64,000 nt of DNA from Malachius bipustulatus (taxonomy: Eukaryota > Arthropoda > Insecta > Coleoptera > Melyridae). The translations under genes and the position numbers were made by a program. Below, piece by piece: positions 28,001-34,970 of this stretch; within the stretch, counting starts at the first letter, position 1; every line of letters begins with the position of its first letter. The notes under the pieces were generated by a model. It ran no database searches and was not told where the DNA came from. It was given only the letters and a program-made list of their open reading frames with translations. Location of the stretch: positions 13,885,144-13,949,143 of the forward strand of contig OU342634.1 of NCBI GenBank assembly GCA_910589415.1, in the 5' to 3' direction.

Positions 28001-31000
28001 CAGGAAACTTAAAGAGAAGCCCGGCATTAATTAGGCAAGTGAGAATTCCAGAATCCTTTATTTCATCTGCCGCAACAATGGATTGGACTTTCACCTACAC
28101 GACTGTAAAAGCTACACGGGAATCTTCACCACACACTGCAGGCGTGATACATAAAAAGGGTAGCGCGGGCAACGGTCAGTGGAATTGAAGAGAGACGGAT
28201 AGAGTTACAAAGGGTTGTATGAGTATAAAAACACCAGCGCTGGCCCGAGTCGAGATGACTTCCTTTCGATTCTTCTAACACTTTGGTGGATTGAGAATAC
28301 ACTCTCCACTCTTCTTGTTGTTTAATTTGTTTTACTTGTATTTATTAAATTGGCGCCGGTGGGTTGAGAATACTACAACTACACTCCCCACTGATTTTGT
28401 TTTACTCATCTAAAATTATCCTACCGCCGTTGGATAGAGAATAGAGTCTCCTCCGGTTTGTCTTGTATCTGTCGATTGCAGAACAAGCCACTGACTTTAT
28501 TCCTAGCACCAGCATCGCTGAAGACGTCGCCAAGGAAAGCTCCAACAGGTTTTTATAAACAAGGGTATCGTATTTATTTATTCACTCTGACTAAAATCCC
28601 CTTAGTTAGAAATTATAATTAATTCTTTTTATTTCAGAAGCGTAAGTAAGTAAAAGTAAAGCTCGTAAGTAAGTAAAAGTAAAGTTCGCAAAATTGTATT
28701 TATTTGTAACATAATAACAGATCTTCCTAAACGGTTCCGACGGCACCAGTCATTCACAATTCATCGACATTGTAGCCAAATGTCCCTCTCTCAAAATCAG
28801 AAAGAATAGGTCTGCTTGAAGTCATTTCAGTAATTCAAAAAGTGTTAGGTAAAAGCAATCAGGAAAGAATTGAGACGTCTCAAAAACAAACAAAAGCTCA
28901 AAGCAAACAGAAAGGTAGAAACAGAAACAAAAGACAGGTCACCTCACTAACCAAGGGAAGTTTAACTTAATTTCTAGTTTGTTTGTTAAGTATCAATTTG
29001 TACCTCATTTTGAACTTTGAGAACTAAAACCTCTCAGAAACGCAAAACAACAACATTCAAACAAATCGGGGTTTACATCAAAAGTTGGAGTAGCATACTT
29101 ATAACTATATAAGAACAAATAAAGGAATAAAACCAAACCAAACAAAAAACAAAACAAAACCGAGTTCCGTAATGTCAGAGCATAGCCTTTTACGGTAAAC
29201 TCAGATCCAAAGTGATCATGGTATTTTCTTTCAGCAGTTGCGCGAATGCGAGAGTGCCTTCAGTGTTTTTATTATTGTGTAAGTCGCGTAAAACCGATGT
29301 TCACTTGAACAGAGTGGCCTGAGGGAGAAGGTCAGTGGGATGATGCCTTCGTCTCTTGTAGGCTCTGGTAATTTCTCTTGGTAAAGTTTACCTGCAAATT
29401 ACTTAGTCAAATCAGGAAACAATGAGAAACAGTAAAACCACAAGCTTGAAATTGAAGTAAAACTTGCCCAATCTAGCAACAGCGTAAGTCTCAAAGACAC
29501 CCTAACACCCGACGAAAGTGAAATCACCAAAGCATTCAATTTTCAGGTCAGGTCAGGAATTTTTACGACAACCCTCACACACAAAAGCCGAGGCAAACAG
29601 AGAGTAAGATGATTGAAATGACTAAAGCAGGTCCTTTTCAAACCAGCTGCAGGAACAGCATCGGAAGGTCTAAATAAATGAATGTAAATTAAGGAATAGA
29701 AAATAATTAATTAAGGTAATTTAAGATTTCATTGTAAGGAATGAACTGATATTCAGTTTGAAACATATATGAAATAGTGATATCATAAATAAATAAATAA
29801 TAAATAAATTTATTAAACCAGAAAAATTACATTCCTACAGTAATTTTACTGCAGTTTATTTATTTATTTATTTATATGAATAGTGATATCATTTTTGGAT
29901 TCTTTAATCTTAAAGGAAGTAATTTTGATCACACAGGTATTTCTTGACTCCTGAGCTTTTACATACCCTATCCGAGAACCGAGGGTGGCTACAATAAGAA
30001 ACGACAACGAGGTGGGTCTTCAGCCGCTTTTTCTAGATGATCATCGGGGGTAGGGGGGTGGTTGTTACACTATGTACCAATCATTCAATTATTATTGTAA
30101 AAACAAATCTACTCGCAACCGGCTAACTACTCTCAGCATTGCCACATGCTGTTCGTTCTACTACGTTCTGCAGACAATCTCGGCCAAGCGTCCTTCCCAC
30201 GGGTTCGCTTCGCTCCCCACCCGCCTATTACATCCTTCTATCTCTATCACAGCTGCAGCTCTGGTGAAGGAAAATGCAACTCGTCTGTTTACGTATACCT
30301 ACGTATTGTAAATAAAAACATTACTACTAGGCCCGGCCGGCATTCTCGTTATAATTAATTATTATTGAGACGATAACGCTCGGTAAGTCAGGTCTTTGGT
30401 CAGGGTAGGTTTTTTTCATTTTAGGGACATTTGAAGGAAAAAAAAACCTACCCTGACCAAAGATCTGACGGAACCGGTAGCTACTATTACGGTCTCGTGC
30501 GGAAGCGCGCAGGATTGTCTGCAGAACGTAGGAGAAGCTCTTGCATATGGCAACGCTGAGAACGTGTCGGAGCGTAGCAAGCAGAGACAGTGGAGGGAGG
30601 CCAGCGTAGGGGTAAAACCGTCGCGATGGAGCACCTTTACCCACCCTGTACCTATGTTACTAAGGACGTGAGACCCATTAACGGGTTTTTTAGAACTACC
30701 TCGGTGTCCTCTATCCACACTTACCGTTTGTCCGTTTACCAATGAAACACCCTGTATCATGATACTGAACGATCATTAAATGATACACCTATGAGGCCAA
30801 ATGTTTCAAAATGTAAATCCAAAAGATGAAAAATAACAAAAATCGATCTGACAACAACTATGTTCTGCTTATAAAAATAAGTCAAGACAGCTAATTATCA
30901 TAATAATTATGAGGGCACCAGACCAGTTGTAGTAGTACCTAGTACTTCCCAGAATTTTTTTTAAGAAATAAAAAGTAGCGAGCTCTGCAAATCCATCAAT

Positions 31001-31737
31001 CTGTATAATAATGTCAAATTGAAAAATAAAGCTTTTTGAGCAATACAGCCTACTTTGATTATTGATAAATGAGTCAAAAAGGCTTCATTGGGTTAGCAGT
31101 GTTGCCAAATTATAATACCTGAAGAATCAAATTTTTTTCCAAACAAAAACTGAGGTTAAGTTGTCAAAATTTCGGTGGTGAAAATAATAATAATTACAAC
31201 TGAAAGGCATAAATCCGCCATCAAGAGACCGTCGACAATAAAAATGTAAGAAAAGTTCATCAAACGGGCGCAGAACAACAATAATGTAATGTAAGGTAAG
31301 GAGTTCAAGTGCAATGATGTTGGTCAAACAGATGATGACACAAAAACACGGCGATTGTTGTTGCAGTGTTTCAATGTTTTCGGTGGCATTTTTATCGCAT
31401 TTCAGCGTGAAAATCGGTCGTAACAGGTAAAACGGGTCGATTTAGGGGTACACGGGGGTCCGATGAGCGATTTCTAGGCCGCTACAGCTGTTTGATATTG
31501 TGTCTCCGAGTAGAGTAATTTGTTTCCATAGATCGGTGTCTCGGTCGAGAAAACGTCAAACCGAAGGAACGCCTTCTCGCGCTTACAAGTGCGAAACTCT
31601 CGAAAATACCGTCCAGACAATAAACAATGGGAGAATAGTTTGATTTTGCACTCACCAGCCGAGTCCGATGTGGCCTGAAATGCGTCCAACTTGGGCCTTT
31701 TGGCGCTCGGCGGCCCATCGACGAGGTGATCGGCCAT
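2675..31737 (-). CDS. nej: CBP/p300 lysine acetyltransferase (nejire orthologue), 3'-partial, 17 exons
   Basis: Nuclear coactivator that acetylates histones (H3K18/K27) and bridges DNA-bound factors to the transcription machinery. Exons, in transcript order: 31737-31656, 21001-20802, 20601-20388, 20297-20119, 20049-19854, 19772-19515, 19443-19147, 16806-15406, 10581-10444, 10386-10063, 9978-9689, 9571-9414, 9342-9232, 9119-8339, 8262-8092, 5557-5324, 3334-2675. All have GT/AG borders and join in phase, giving about 1898 codons. Domain order by approximate residue: N-terminal [10 protein letters not shown] motif 33-44, TAZ1 377-475, KIX 631-712, bromodomain 1097-1205, RING/PHD 1215-1330, HAT 1330-1690 with a Lys-rich autoregulatory loop, ZZ 1735-1785, TAZ2 1805-1893. 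This order is specific to CBP/p300. The start is chosen because [18 protein letters not shown] matches the family N terminus and sits in a strong CACCATGG context. The C terminus (NCBD, Q-rich) lies beyond the left edge. Introns 1, 8, 15 and 16 are loaded with transposons. Confidence 0.97.
3430..3587 (+). mobile_element. LINE reverse-transcriptase remnant (5' part, interrupted)
   Basis: Conceptual translation shows [20 protein letters not shown] and [11 protein letters not shown], resembling the KYLGV...L region downstream of the RT active site in CR1/Jockey-type LINEs. The foldback element at 3590 interrupts it; related sequence resumes near 4794. Confidence 0.5.
3590..4791. mobile_element. 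Foldback MITE, long terminal inverted repeats, TA target duplication
   Basis: Almost the whole 1.2 kb is a palindrome: the left arm from CAGGGTGTCCCATAATATG is repeated inverted to GGGACACCCTG at the right, with a spacer near 4160-4210. TA flanks both ends. Lies in CBP intron 16, inside an older LINE fragment. No ORF. Confidence 0.9.
4794..5300 (+). mobile_element. LINE 3' fragment
   Basis: Decayed C-terminal LINE coding sequence: [29 protein letters not shown] and [20 protein letters not shown] follow the pattern of the last residues of non-LTR ORF2 proteins (NY-TR-..., LPxxxK). Probably one insertion with 3430-3587, later split by the foldback element. Confidence 0.5.
5324..5557 (-). CDS. 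nej: CBP exon 16: HAT autoregulatory loop
   Basis: A Lys-rich stretch ([19 protein letters not shown] and more) occupies the position of the autoacetylated activation loop. It is followed by [20 protein letters not shown], the conserved HAT strand and helix after the loop. Confidence 0.95.
5741..5977. mobile_element. PIF/Harbinger-like MITE with TAA target duplication
   Basis: Inverted ends GGGCCGGTTGTTCAAACGTA...rev, about 25 bp, near-perfect, flanked by TAA at 5738-5740 and 5978-5980. A 3-bp TWA duplication is the PIF/Harbinger mark. Interior is AT-rich without an ORF. Confidence 0.8.
6537..7042 (+). mobile_element. 5'-truncated CR1/Jockey-like LINE copy
   Basis: Matches the last quarter of the LINE at 11889-14910: the KCIMFYY and IKYFNALPN blocks reappear ([19 protein letters not shown]), followed by the same short 3' UTR (GCTCCTGAGCACAGAGAG) and an (AAAT)n tail at 7004-7042. 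Antisense within CBP intron 15. Confidence 0.85.
7494..7690. mobile_element. Short TA-flanked MITE (CAGGGTGTCCC ends)
   Basis: A 197-bp element with inverted ends CAGGGTGTCCCAATATTCCA/TGGAATATTGGGACACCCTG, flanked by TA. Both arms also include CCATGGAC-type sequence. In CBP intron 15. Confidence 0.85.
8092..8262 (-). CDS. nej: CBP exon 15: HAT continuation
   Basis: Encodes [20 protein letters not shown], then [20 protein letters not shown] and an alanine-rich tail, the HAT segment before the autoregulatory loop. It ends at a GCC|GTAAGT donor in phase 0. Confidence 0.95.
8339..9119 (-). CDS. nej: CBP exon 14: PHD and HAT catalytic core
   Basis: Encodes the PHD cysteines ([21 protein letters not shown]) and most of the HAT domain. 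HAT landmarks include [41 protein letters not shown] and [18 protein letters not shown], the acetyl-CoA and substrate-site region in p300. Catalytic motifs look intact. The acceptor is a tandem CAGCAG. Confidence 0.97.
9232..9342 (-). CDS. nej: CBP exon 13: RING/CH2 segment
   Basis: Encodes [20 protein letters not shown], with CxxC zinc ligands of the discontinuous PHD/RING module that regulates HAT activity in the family. Confidence 0.94.
9414..9571 (-). CDS. nej: CBP exon 12: bromodomain end and start of Cys-rich region
   Basis: Encodes [20 protein letters not shown] and [20 protein letters not shown], the junction between bromodomain and RING/PHD in CBP/p300. Phase 2 end at a GTTAGT donor. 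Confidence 0.95.
9689..9978 (-). CDS. nej: CBP exon 11: bromodomain
   Basis: Encodes most of the bromodomain: [18 protein letters not shown], then [18 protein letters not shown], then [18 protein letters not shown]. The Asn in NAWLYN is the acetyl-lysine contact in bromodomains. The acceptor is a tandem CAGCAG, so the exon may begin at 9978 or 9981. Confidence 0.96.
10063..10386 (-). CDS. nej: CBP exon 10 (acidic/Lys linker with SUMO-like motifs)
   Basis: Acidic and Lys-rich linker with several psi-K-x-E matches (VDIKQE, IKKEP, IIKDEP), comparable to the sumoylated CRD1 region before the bromodomain in vertebrate CBP/p300. Sumoylation is inferred from motifs only. A TGCA|GTAAGT donor ends the exon. 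Confidence 0.92.
10444..10581 (-). CDS. nej: CBP exon 9
   Basis: Short linker exon encoding [15 protein letters not shown] through SPSPPGRIK, upstream of the bromodomain. Phase 1 at both ends. Followed by a 57-bp intron. Confidence 0.9.
11889..14732 (+). CDS. LINE ORF2: APE endonuclease-reverse transcriptase
   Basis: 947 codons. Endonuclease occupies residues about 40-250, with the E in CSETW, D in VGDYN and H in LPDHYPLF as catalytic positions. RT occupies about 480-760, with F-A-Y-A-D-D at about residue 700. A C-terminal extension without RNase H or zinc knuckle ends [12 protein letters not shown]...KKKLLKHLL. All key residues of both enzymes are present, so this copy could still be functional if a 5' promoter exists. 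Confidence 0.93.
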   Translation: MLQPEEDEKLEQLELLERDHDVETECDNICTLNENIAGFNWVVLHVNIRSLNAHIADLEAYLTNIKIRPQIVICSETWNLCNPDLYSIEGYKIYYNNGCINSADGVVMYIRHDVVHRVEIIEYDGFRVLNCVVKLHQKNEVSITALYRCHDFSATKFLTVMKSILANSNSNNHIIVGDYNINILKADHEAEELLDNCYSAGFIPLFKSVTRPNINGGTCIDNMYIKTKLVVRSYKHSQVLPDHYPLFCCFNINTNERKKESNFNKINFRKLMHTASRVDWFGCVPVNDPERGVEVLISQIKKCIDRATIRCSRHRGTFRKPWMTRAIFKSISHKEFLYNLWKSNSSSEALKNEYKNYEKLLHRVIKVAKETYEIKKAEQCVRDPKRLWSYINSKLGKRTGRRCCIEELRIDNDVITNQKDIAENFNEFFSSIGRQLAGRVPVSGASGGGGHSENDRNAESIFLFPTDRTEIETIIQNLKERDGGVDKIHTSVLKAISGFIAPVLEALFNACMSLCVWPAALKVAEIVPVYKSGDRTSVGNYRPISLISNIAKILEKLIHTRFCGFLTKFKRINNRQYGFLKNRSTTDALERVFDIVYGRVDRGDAVIATLIDLSKAFDTVDHTILLQKLENEGIRGPALKLMENYLSDRKQCVRLSEVTSQYRHIKIGVPQGTILGPLLFLIYINDIFNVCESLFAYADDTIVLSYARTWELAESLMNEYLSNLNDWFIMNRLTLNVKKTEHITFGCYVDSVPAKTNILINSTQIARSNNVKYLGIIVDSNLKWDIQIQHVTKKIRFFLYLAYKLRFLPAKVLEAIYFAYVYSIINYGLIIWGGAYTTELGQLVSLQNRFIKLLKNCKIPTIEQLYAAKCIMFYYDKLSYEYCNSASKTRNKMISIPLHSRSIYEKSCSYAAIKYFNALPNDIKYTKGSVKSIKKKLLKHLLTQSML
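11889..14910 (+). mobile_element. CR1/Jockey-type LINE, ORF2 nearly intact
   Basis: Open frame 11889-14732 (947 codons, no internal stop) encodes an APE endonuclease ([40 protein letters not shown]) and a reverse transcriptase ([63 protein letters not shown] with the catalytic YADD, KYLGI). The listed first codon is GTG and no ORF1 is seen upstream, so the 5' end may be truncated. A short 3' UTR ends in AATAAATAAATAAATAA near 14910. It lies antisense in CBP intron 8. The exact clade needs a phylogeny. Confidence 0.93.
15406..16806 (-). CDS. nej: CBP exon 8: KIX domain and Q-rich linker
   Basis: The longest CBP exon (1401 bp). After a Pro-rich stretch, the KIX domain (residues about 631-712 of the protein) starts near [16 protein letters not shown] and contains [11 protein letters not shown], whose first Tyr lies in the groove that binds phospho-KID of CREB in known structures. 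A Gln-rich stretch follows ([11 protein letters not shown]), then a long Ser/Pro/Gly linker. Confidence 0.96.
16900..19140. other. CBP intron 7: no assigned feature
   Basis: AT-rich intron between exons 7 and 8. I see a single TATACAGGTGTCCCATCAG end-like sequence at 18109 and two short GTTTTTTAGTAACATCAG-type inverted matches near 18250, too diverged to define an element. No ORF of interest. Confidence 0.5.
19147..19443 (-). CDS. nej: CBP exon 7: TAZ1 zinc-binding domain
   Basis: Carries a complete TAZ1, beginning [21 protein letters not shown]. The His/Cys ligands recur as three HCCC-type clusters (HAHKC..C, HMTSC..C..HC, HWKHC..C..C), as in TAZ folds. In the family TAZ1 binds HIF-1alpha, CITED and other activation domains. 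Confidence 0.96.
19515..19772 (-). CDS. nej: CBP exon 6
   Basis: Pro/Gln/Gly/Ala-rich linker immediately before TAZ1, with no globular domain visible. Its TCTACTG|GTGAGT donor gives phase 1, matching the exon 7 acceptor. Confidence 0.9.
19854..20049 (-). CDS. nej: CBP exon 5
   Basis: Pro/Gly/Met-rich linker leading to TAZ1 ([20 protein letters not shown] and on). The GTGAGT donor after CAAGTTG keeps frame with exon 6; an upstream GTTGGT is a weaker alternative donor. Confidence 0.87.
20119..20297 (-). CDS. nej: CBP exon 4
   Basis: Gly/Asn/Thr-rich region of the N-terminal linker, between a GTTTCAG acceptor and a CAG|GTTTGT donor. No named domain. Both flanking introns (90 and 69 bp) are multiples of three without stops. 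Confidence 0.85.
20388..20601 (-). CDS. nej: CBP exon 3
   Basis: Low-complexity Ser/Asn/Gly-rich N-terminal region. The acceptor is TTCCAG and the proposed donor AAG|GTTGGT at 20387. The open frame continues unbroken through the following 90-bp intron, so the 3' border could be bypassed in some transcripts. Confidence 0.85.
20802..21001 (-). CDS. nej: CBP exon 2
   Basis: Encodes [17 protein letters not shown] and following residues, the conserved N-terminal FDLENDLPDEL element of CBP/p300. A TTTAG acceptor lies at 21002-21006 and a GTGAGT donor at 20801-20796. It joins exon 1 as GCTG|AT and leaves phase 0. Confidence 0.93.
21624..22085. mobile_element. TA-flanked MITE
   Basis: Inverted ends share ATTCTTATAACCTGAAATAT; the right outer end is diverged. 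Internal inverted segments GGGGTACCTTTGAAATT... and AAATTACAAAGTTACCCCC make most of the element self-complementary. TA at 21622 and 22086. CBP intron 1. Confidence 0.65.
22536..22948. mobile_element. TA-flanked foldback MITE
   Basis: Arms share AAGTTGCTTGGTTTGGCCGC / rev and GGAGATGT...CAAAATT...TTGTTATTTGATTATAAAAG, folding into a long hairpin. Terminal sequence is diverged (CAGGGTATCTC versus GGGACACCGG). TA at both ends. Confidence 0.65.
22975..24490. repeat. Diverged intronic repeat family in CBP intron 1
   Basis: Related 150-250 bp segments (CAGCTAWCTCRGYAAATC...GYAGTCT; TAGCAAAC; ATTCTGTAYCTAAAT; GTCAAATTG; TTTAACAATGYTGCCA) occur near 22975-23155, 23930-24080, 24180-24490, 26845-26900 and 30960-31120. 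The 24501 transposon inserted into one of them. Likely copies of one old repeat. Confidence 0.5.
23175..23849. mobile_element. TA-flanked MITE (CAGGGTGTTTC ends)
   Basis: Left CAGGGTGTTTCATAACATGT, right AAACACCATG, with matching subterminal GGAAAATGAAAGGTGTGATTCCC and its inverted diverged copy near 23795-23830. TA flanks. CBP intron 1. Confidence 0.7.
24501..26843 (-). mobile_element. 2.3 kb DNA transposon remnant with 8-bp target duplication
   Basis: Inverted ends CAAGGGGTAAACTGCAG / CGAGGGGTAAACCGCAG, flanked by perfect CATAATGA direct repeats (24493-24500 and 26844-26851). Both subterminal regions hold many TAATTCCC/TAATTCCCC copies (24530-24640 and 26690-26810, same strand). It contains a broken ORF group on the minus strand. 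An 8-bp duplication fits hAT or P-type elements. Confidence 0.85.
25036..26466 (-). pseudogene. Transposase-like protein remnant, frameshifted
   Basis: Three minus-strand frames form one decayed reading: 26466-25873 ([54 protein letters not shown]), then 25858-25439, then 25485-25036; the last two overlap and join by a frameshift at the NYENFKTSKQKR region. The CESLFR...MTSTYS pattern is seen in uncharacterised insect transposon proteins; only the C-terminal part survives. The family was not identified with confidence. Confidence 0.6.
28130..28480 (+). repeat. Possible LTR/primer-binding-site remnant with triplicated segment
   Basis: GAGTATAAAAACACCAGCGC (TATA box plus spacing) leads to ACTCTCC-rich sequence and TATTAAATTGGCGCCGG at about 28343, resembling the LTR end and TGGCGCC primer-binding site of insect LTR retrotransposons. 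Three diverged tandem units with GG(T/A)TTGAGAATAC...ACTCTCC lie at about 28290, 28355 and 28430. No gag or pol frame follows. Confidence 0.3.
29787..29872. repeat. Short (AAAT)n retroposed insertion with long target duplication
   Basis: About 86 bp flanked by a 20-21 bp direct repeat (TATATGAAATAGTGATATCAT at 29765-29786 and a copy lacking one A at 29873-29892). The insert has AAATA repeats at the left and TTTAT repeats at the right, looking like a severely truncated LINE end. Confidence 0.5.
30387..30469. repeat. Near-perfect hairpin
   Basis: GTCAGGTCTTTGGTCAGGGT + AGGTTTTTTT, 23-bp loop, then the exact inverse with one mismatch. Wider flanks (30120-30190 against 30500-30580) are also inverted copies with about 80% match around ACGTTCTGCAGACAATC, so a much longer stem is possible. 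Confidence 0.8.
31656..31737 (-). CDS. nej: CBP exon 1 (start codon, N-terminal NLS-like segment)
   Basis: Encodes the first 27 residues, including KRPK, a basic nuclear-localisation-like stretch conserved in CBP/p300. It ends in phase 1 at a GTGAGT donor (31655-31651). The ATG context is CACCATGG on the minus strand. The next exon is over 10 kb away, so intron 1 is the longest in the gene. Confidence 0.93.
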
Positions 31738-32199
31738 GGTGAAACCAGCCTCTCTTGTTTACCAAGCTTATCCGAAGCAAGCAGTGCTGCGGCGGACCGA
31801 ACTCGACGCTCGCGCTATTATTATTATTTATCTTATAATTATTATTACAAGCCCCGTTCTATTATGGAAAATATGCGATTTCCCATAAATGCGACCGCAA
31901 TTAGACGGCAACAGTTCGTCGTCCGAGAGTCGATGCATCCCTCAAGGCACATAATTCACTCAACCAAAGTCACCCATCAGCCATCATGAACCCGTCAACT
32001 CAGACCAGACGACACTGCACCGCACCACCATCTTCCTCCGCAACTAAACACCCCGCTTGGACTCTTCAAACTCACTCCTCCGCACAATCACTGTACGATT
32101 TTATTTCGTCCATAAACGATCAGTCCAATCTTTCCAGCTGAACAGCCACTTTAATTTACATTCGACGCCACAGATTTAGAGAAATCGGCAGATATTCGA

Positions 32200-32350
32200 C
32201 ACTGAACTCGATAAGCAAAATGGCCGCAATAATGAAAGTTTCCTACGCTTGTCAGAAATTGCTCCATCGAAATGAGCGCTACCGGACACGCGATTGGTCG
32301 GTAACATTCACGTGACCTGATAACCAATAACGTTCGGTTCCTCTGCCGGA
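32200..32350 (-). promoter_or_regulatory. Probable CBP promoter region
   Basis: Repeat-free, relatively GC-rich sequence 450-600 bp upstream of the CBP start codon. Visible motifs: two CCAAT boxes in opposite orientation (ATTGG 32293-32297, CCAAT 32324-32328) flanking a CACGTG E-box (32309-32314), and a YY1/Pho-like AAAATGGCCGC at 32217-32227. A TCAGT initiator-like match on the minus strand is at 32205-32201. These sites are what a broad housekeeping promoter would show; function is inferred. Confidence 0.5.
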
Positions 32351-33175
32351 AAAGACTTTCTGACGTATGTCCGACTTTTACCTGACGGTTGCTGACGGAA
32401 ACACACGAAAGTTGTGTTTTAGCGCCGGATTTAAATCAATTCGTTTCAAAATCATTGTCGGAATTTTAATAATAAACTTATAAAAATAACTCGACGTCAC
32501 GACACGAGACAGTGTGTTGGTTCATATCAAACAATTTATTGTATAGGTAATTATTGTTTATGGAGAAAGAGTTTAAACTTTTTTTTTACATATAGCGCAA
32601 TTGGGTCATGTTATTTTTCATTAAGTTGGCACCACCCACCCTGACCTTCAAAAAATAGAGGTTAAAAAGTCCATTCATCAAATAACCAAGAAACTTCAAG
32701 TTTGTAACATTTTTTAGGGAGCCTGTAGTTAAATAAGTATTTATAACAGCATTGCCAATTTTTTGAATGAAAATTCTATCATAAAAAATTAAGTGCATAA
32801 TACTTAGGTACTTTTTCTTTTTATATAAACGGTAATAAATAATATAATTAAAAATTGACTTCATTTTACTTATAGGAATTACCCGCGCGTTAAGATGAAA
32901 TTTAAAAATAATAGGGCATAATAAGCGTTCTAATTCTATTATGGCAACAAAATGTTTTCTAAGGGGATCTATATCGAAACCAAAAAATCTTAAAAGCTGT
33001 TTCTTTAATAGGCAAAAGCAAATTATATTTTACACTTTTACATTTACAGTTCAAGGTGGATCTCTTAACAAAATTAAATCTGAGAGCTACCGATATAAAA
33101 TTTTAAAAAATACACGTTAAGTAGGTATATGGGGAATTCAGAAAAAATTGCTTAATATACAGCAGTGTGTGTCAC

Positions 33176-34195
33176 AGGCATGGTACACCCCCTTTTTTTT
33201 CTTTATTTTTTGAGATAATTTTTTGATATTTGGTAGGTACGTGTCGCATACTCTCGATAAAGCGCATGCACTTTTTAGCAGAAAATTGAATTTTTTCCTA
33301 CATCCGGTTTTTCCGGAAATGTTAAAAAACTTTTTATTTTTAAATGGGACACATATATATGTATATTATTATATTTTTGGATTCTATACATATTTTTGTA
33401 CAAATACCACACATAAGTACCATCTTAAATGTCAAATTTGTTTTTATTTAAGTTTTTATTTCTCATATTAGTGTGCCATGACTATTTCGTATTACTCCAA
33501 TTGGATCATTTAATGCTAGAAAAATCGAATTTTTGTTCAAAGTACTAAATTAAGTGATTTTATGGATAAATTATGCGCACCGGAATGATTTTTTGAGCTG
33601 GATTCATTTTTTTCAAATGGTACCATATTGGTACCGAGGACTCAATAACTAGTACTCTCTACTAGTACTAGTACTCTTAATCTACTAGTACTCTTAATAT
33701 AGGGACATTTTGGTGTACCCATTTTGCATCTGTAGTGACGAACACAACTGAAATGGTACTTTACCAAAGATTCTTAGTAACTTTCTTGGTAATTTTCTAA
33801 TGGAACAATTTCTAAACATAAAAATCTTTGGTAAAGTACCATTTCAGTTGTGTTCGTCACAGATGAAAAATGGGTCCACCAAAATGTCCCTTATTAAGAG
33901 TACTAGTAGATGGTACCTCGGTACCAATATGGTACCATTTGAAAAAAATGAATGTGAAAAACTTATGTGGTATTGTTGGATTCGTACAAATTATGTATAG
34001 AATCCAAAAATATAATAATATTATATAGGGTTGTGTGTCCCATTTAAAAATAAAAAGTTTTTTAACATTTCCGGAAAAACCAGATGTGGGTAAAAATTCA
34101 ATTTTCTGCTAAAAAGTGTGCTCTATCGAGAATATGCGATATACCAAATTTCAAAAAATTATCTCAAAAAATAAAAAAGGGGGTGTACCATGCCT
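33176..34195. mobile_element. 1.0 kb foldback element (AGGCATGGTACACCCCC ends)
   Basis: Essentially one hairpin: AGGCATGGTACACCCCC...GGGGGTGTACCATGCCT at the tips, arms of about 490 bp and a loop near 33775-33825. The arms contain repeated GGTACC and ACTAGTA motifs. No target duplication is obvious. Intergenic. Confidence 0.8.
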
Positions 34196-34450
34196 AAATT
34201 TCTTTGATTCTAAAACTTTAACGACTCCCTCTCGGGATTTTTTTATCCAATCAGATTATTGTATGAAAAACTAACAATTAGTTTAAGTCAAAAATGCCAT
34301 GTAATTTGTTTGTCAGTATAGGAACATCGATCTGGTAATTTACACAGGCGATGTTTCAGGGTCAAAAAAGAGGTAGTTCCTCTATACCTAAATATTATTG
34401 TAAAAATTAATTCCCGCACTCAAAATAATGTTTCGTTTAAAAGATACCTA

Positions 34451-34970
34451 CAGGGTGTCAAAGTTAAAAAAATACATTTTTTGGTTATAACTTTTATAAC
34501 TCGTGTAAATTTTAAACCGATTGTAATGAAACTTAGCGTGAACAATAAACAAACTAAAATCTCTAATTTGGTTATTTGAGATTTTATAGATGTCTTCCAG
34601 CGGCTTAGATATTCAGGGGGTTGGCGCCCCTTACCTCCATATCTTTTACCCACGCCACTGAATTTTATTGCAAGTATACAAACGTAGAAACATACAAAAT
34701 AGCCCATACATTTTAGAACAAAAAAGTATTCTTTAATTTTTTCAGATACGTAGGTATTTGAGATATTTTAAGTTTCCTCAAGCAATGTCACTAATAATCT
34801 AATATTCAGGATTAGCGCCTCTTATCCCTCCCTATCTTTTACGCCACTGAATTTAATGCAAATATACAAACGTTATTCAGTAGTCACTTCATTTTAGAAC
34901 AAAAAAGTATTTCTTATAGTTTTTTTCAAACGGCGAACCGTTTTTTATATATTTGAAGTTTGACACCCTG
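34451..34970. mobile_element. TA-flanked MITE (CAGGGTGTCAAA ends)
   Basis: Inverted ends CAGGGTGTCAAA/TTTGACACCCTG flanked by TA. The interior has two diverged direct segments (TTCAGGGGG/ATTCAGGATTAGCGCC and CACTGAATTT...ATACAAACGT). 520 bp, intergenic. Confidence 0.8.

Larger units (their letters stand above)
27422..30754. mobile_element. 3.3 kb TA-flanked composite with 115-bp inverted ends
   Basis: Left end ACAGGATGTTTAATTGGTAA and on, right end its diverged inverse (TTACCAATGAAACACCCTGT); about 115 bp of each end align, including GGACAAATGG and TAGTAACATAG. TA at 27420 and 30755. The interior holds the 30387 hairpin, the LTR-like segment near 28200 and AT-rich filler, but no long ORF. 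Confidence 0.55.

Noticed and set aside
28130..28480. Complete LTR retrotransposon
   Set aside because: Only a TATA-like and TGGCGCC primer-site-like segment; no second LTR, gag or pol frame. Kept as a low-confidence remnant only.
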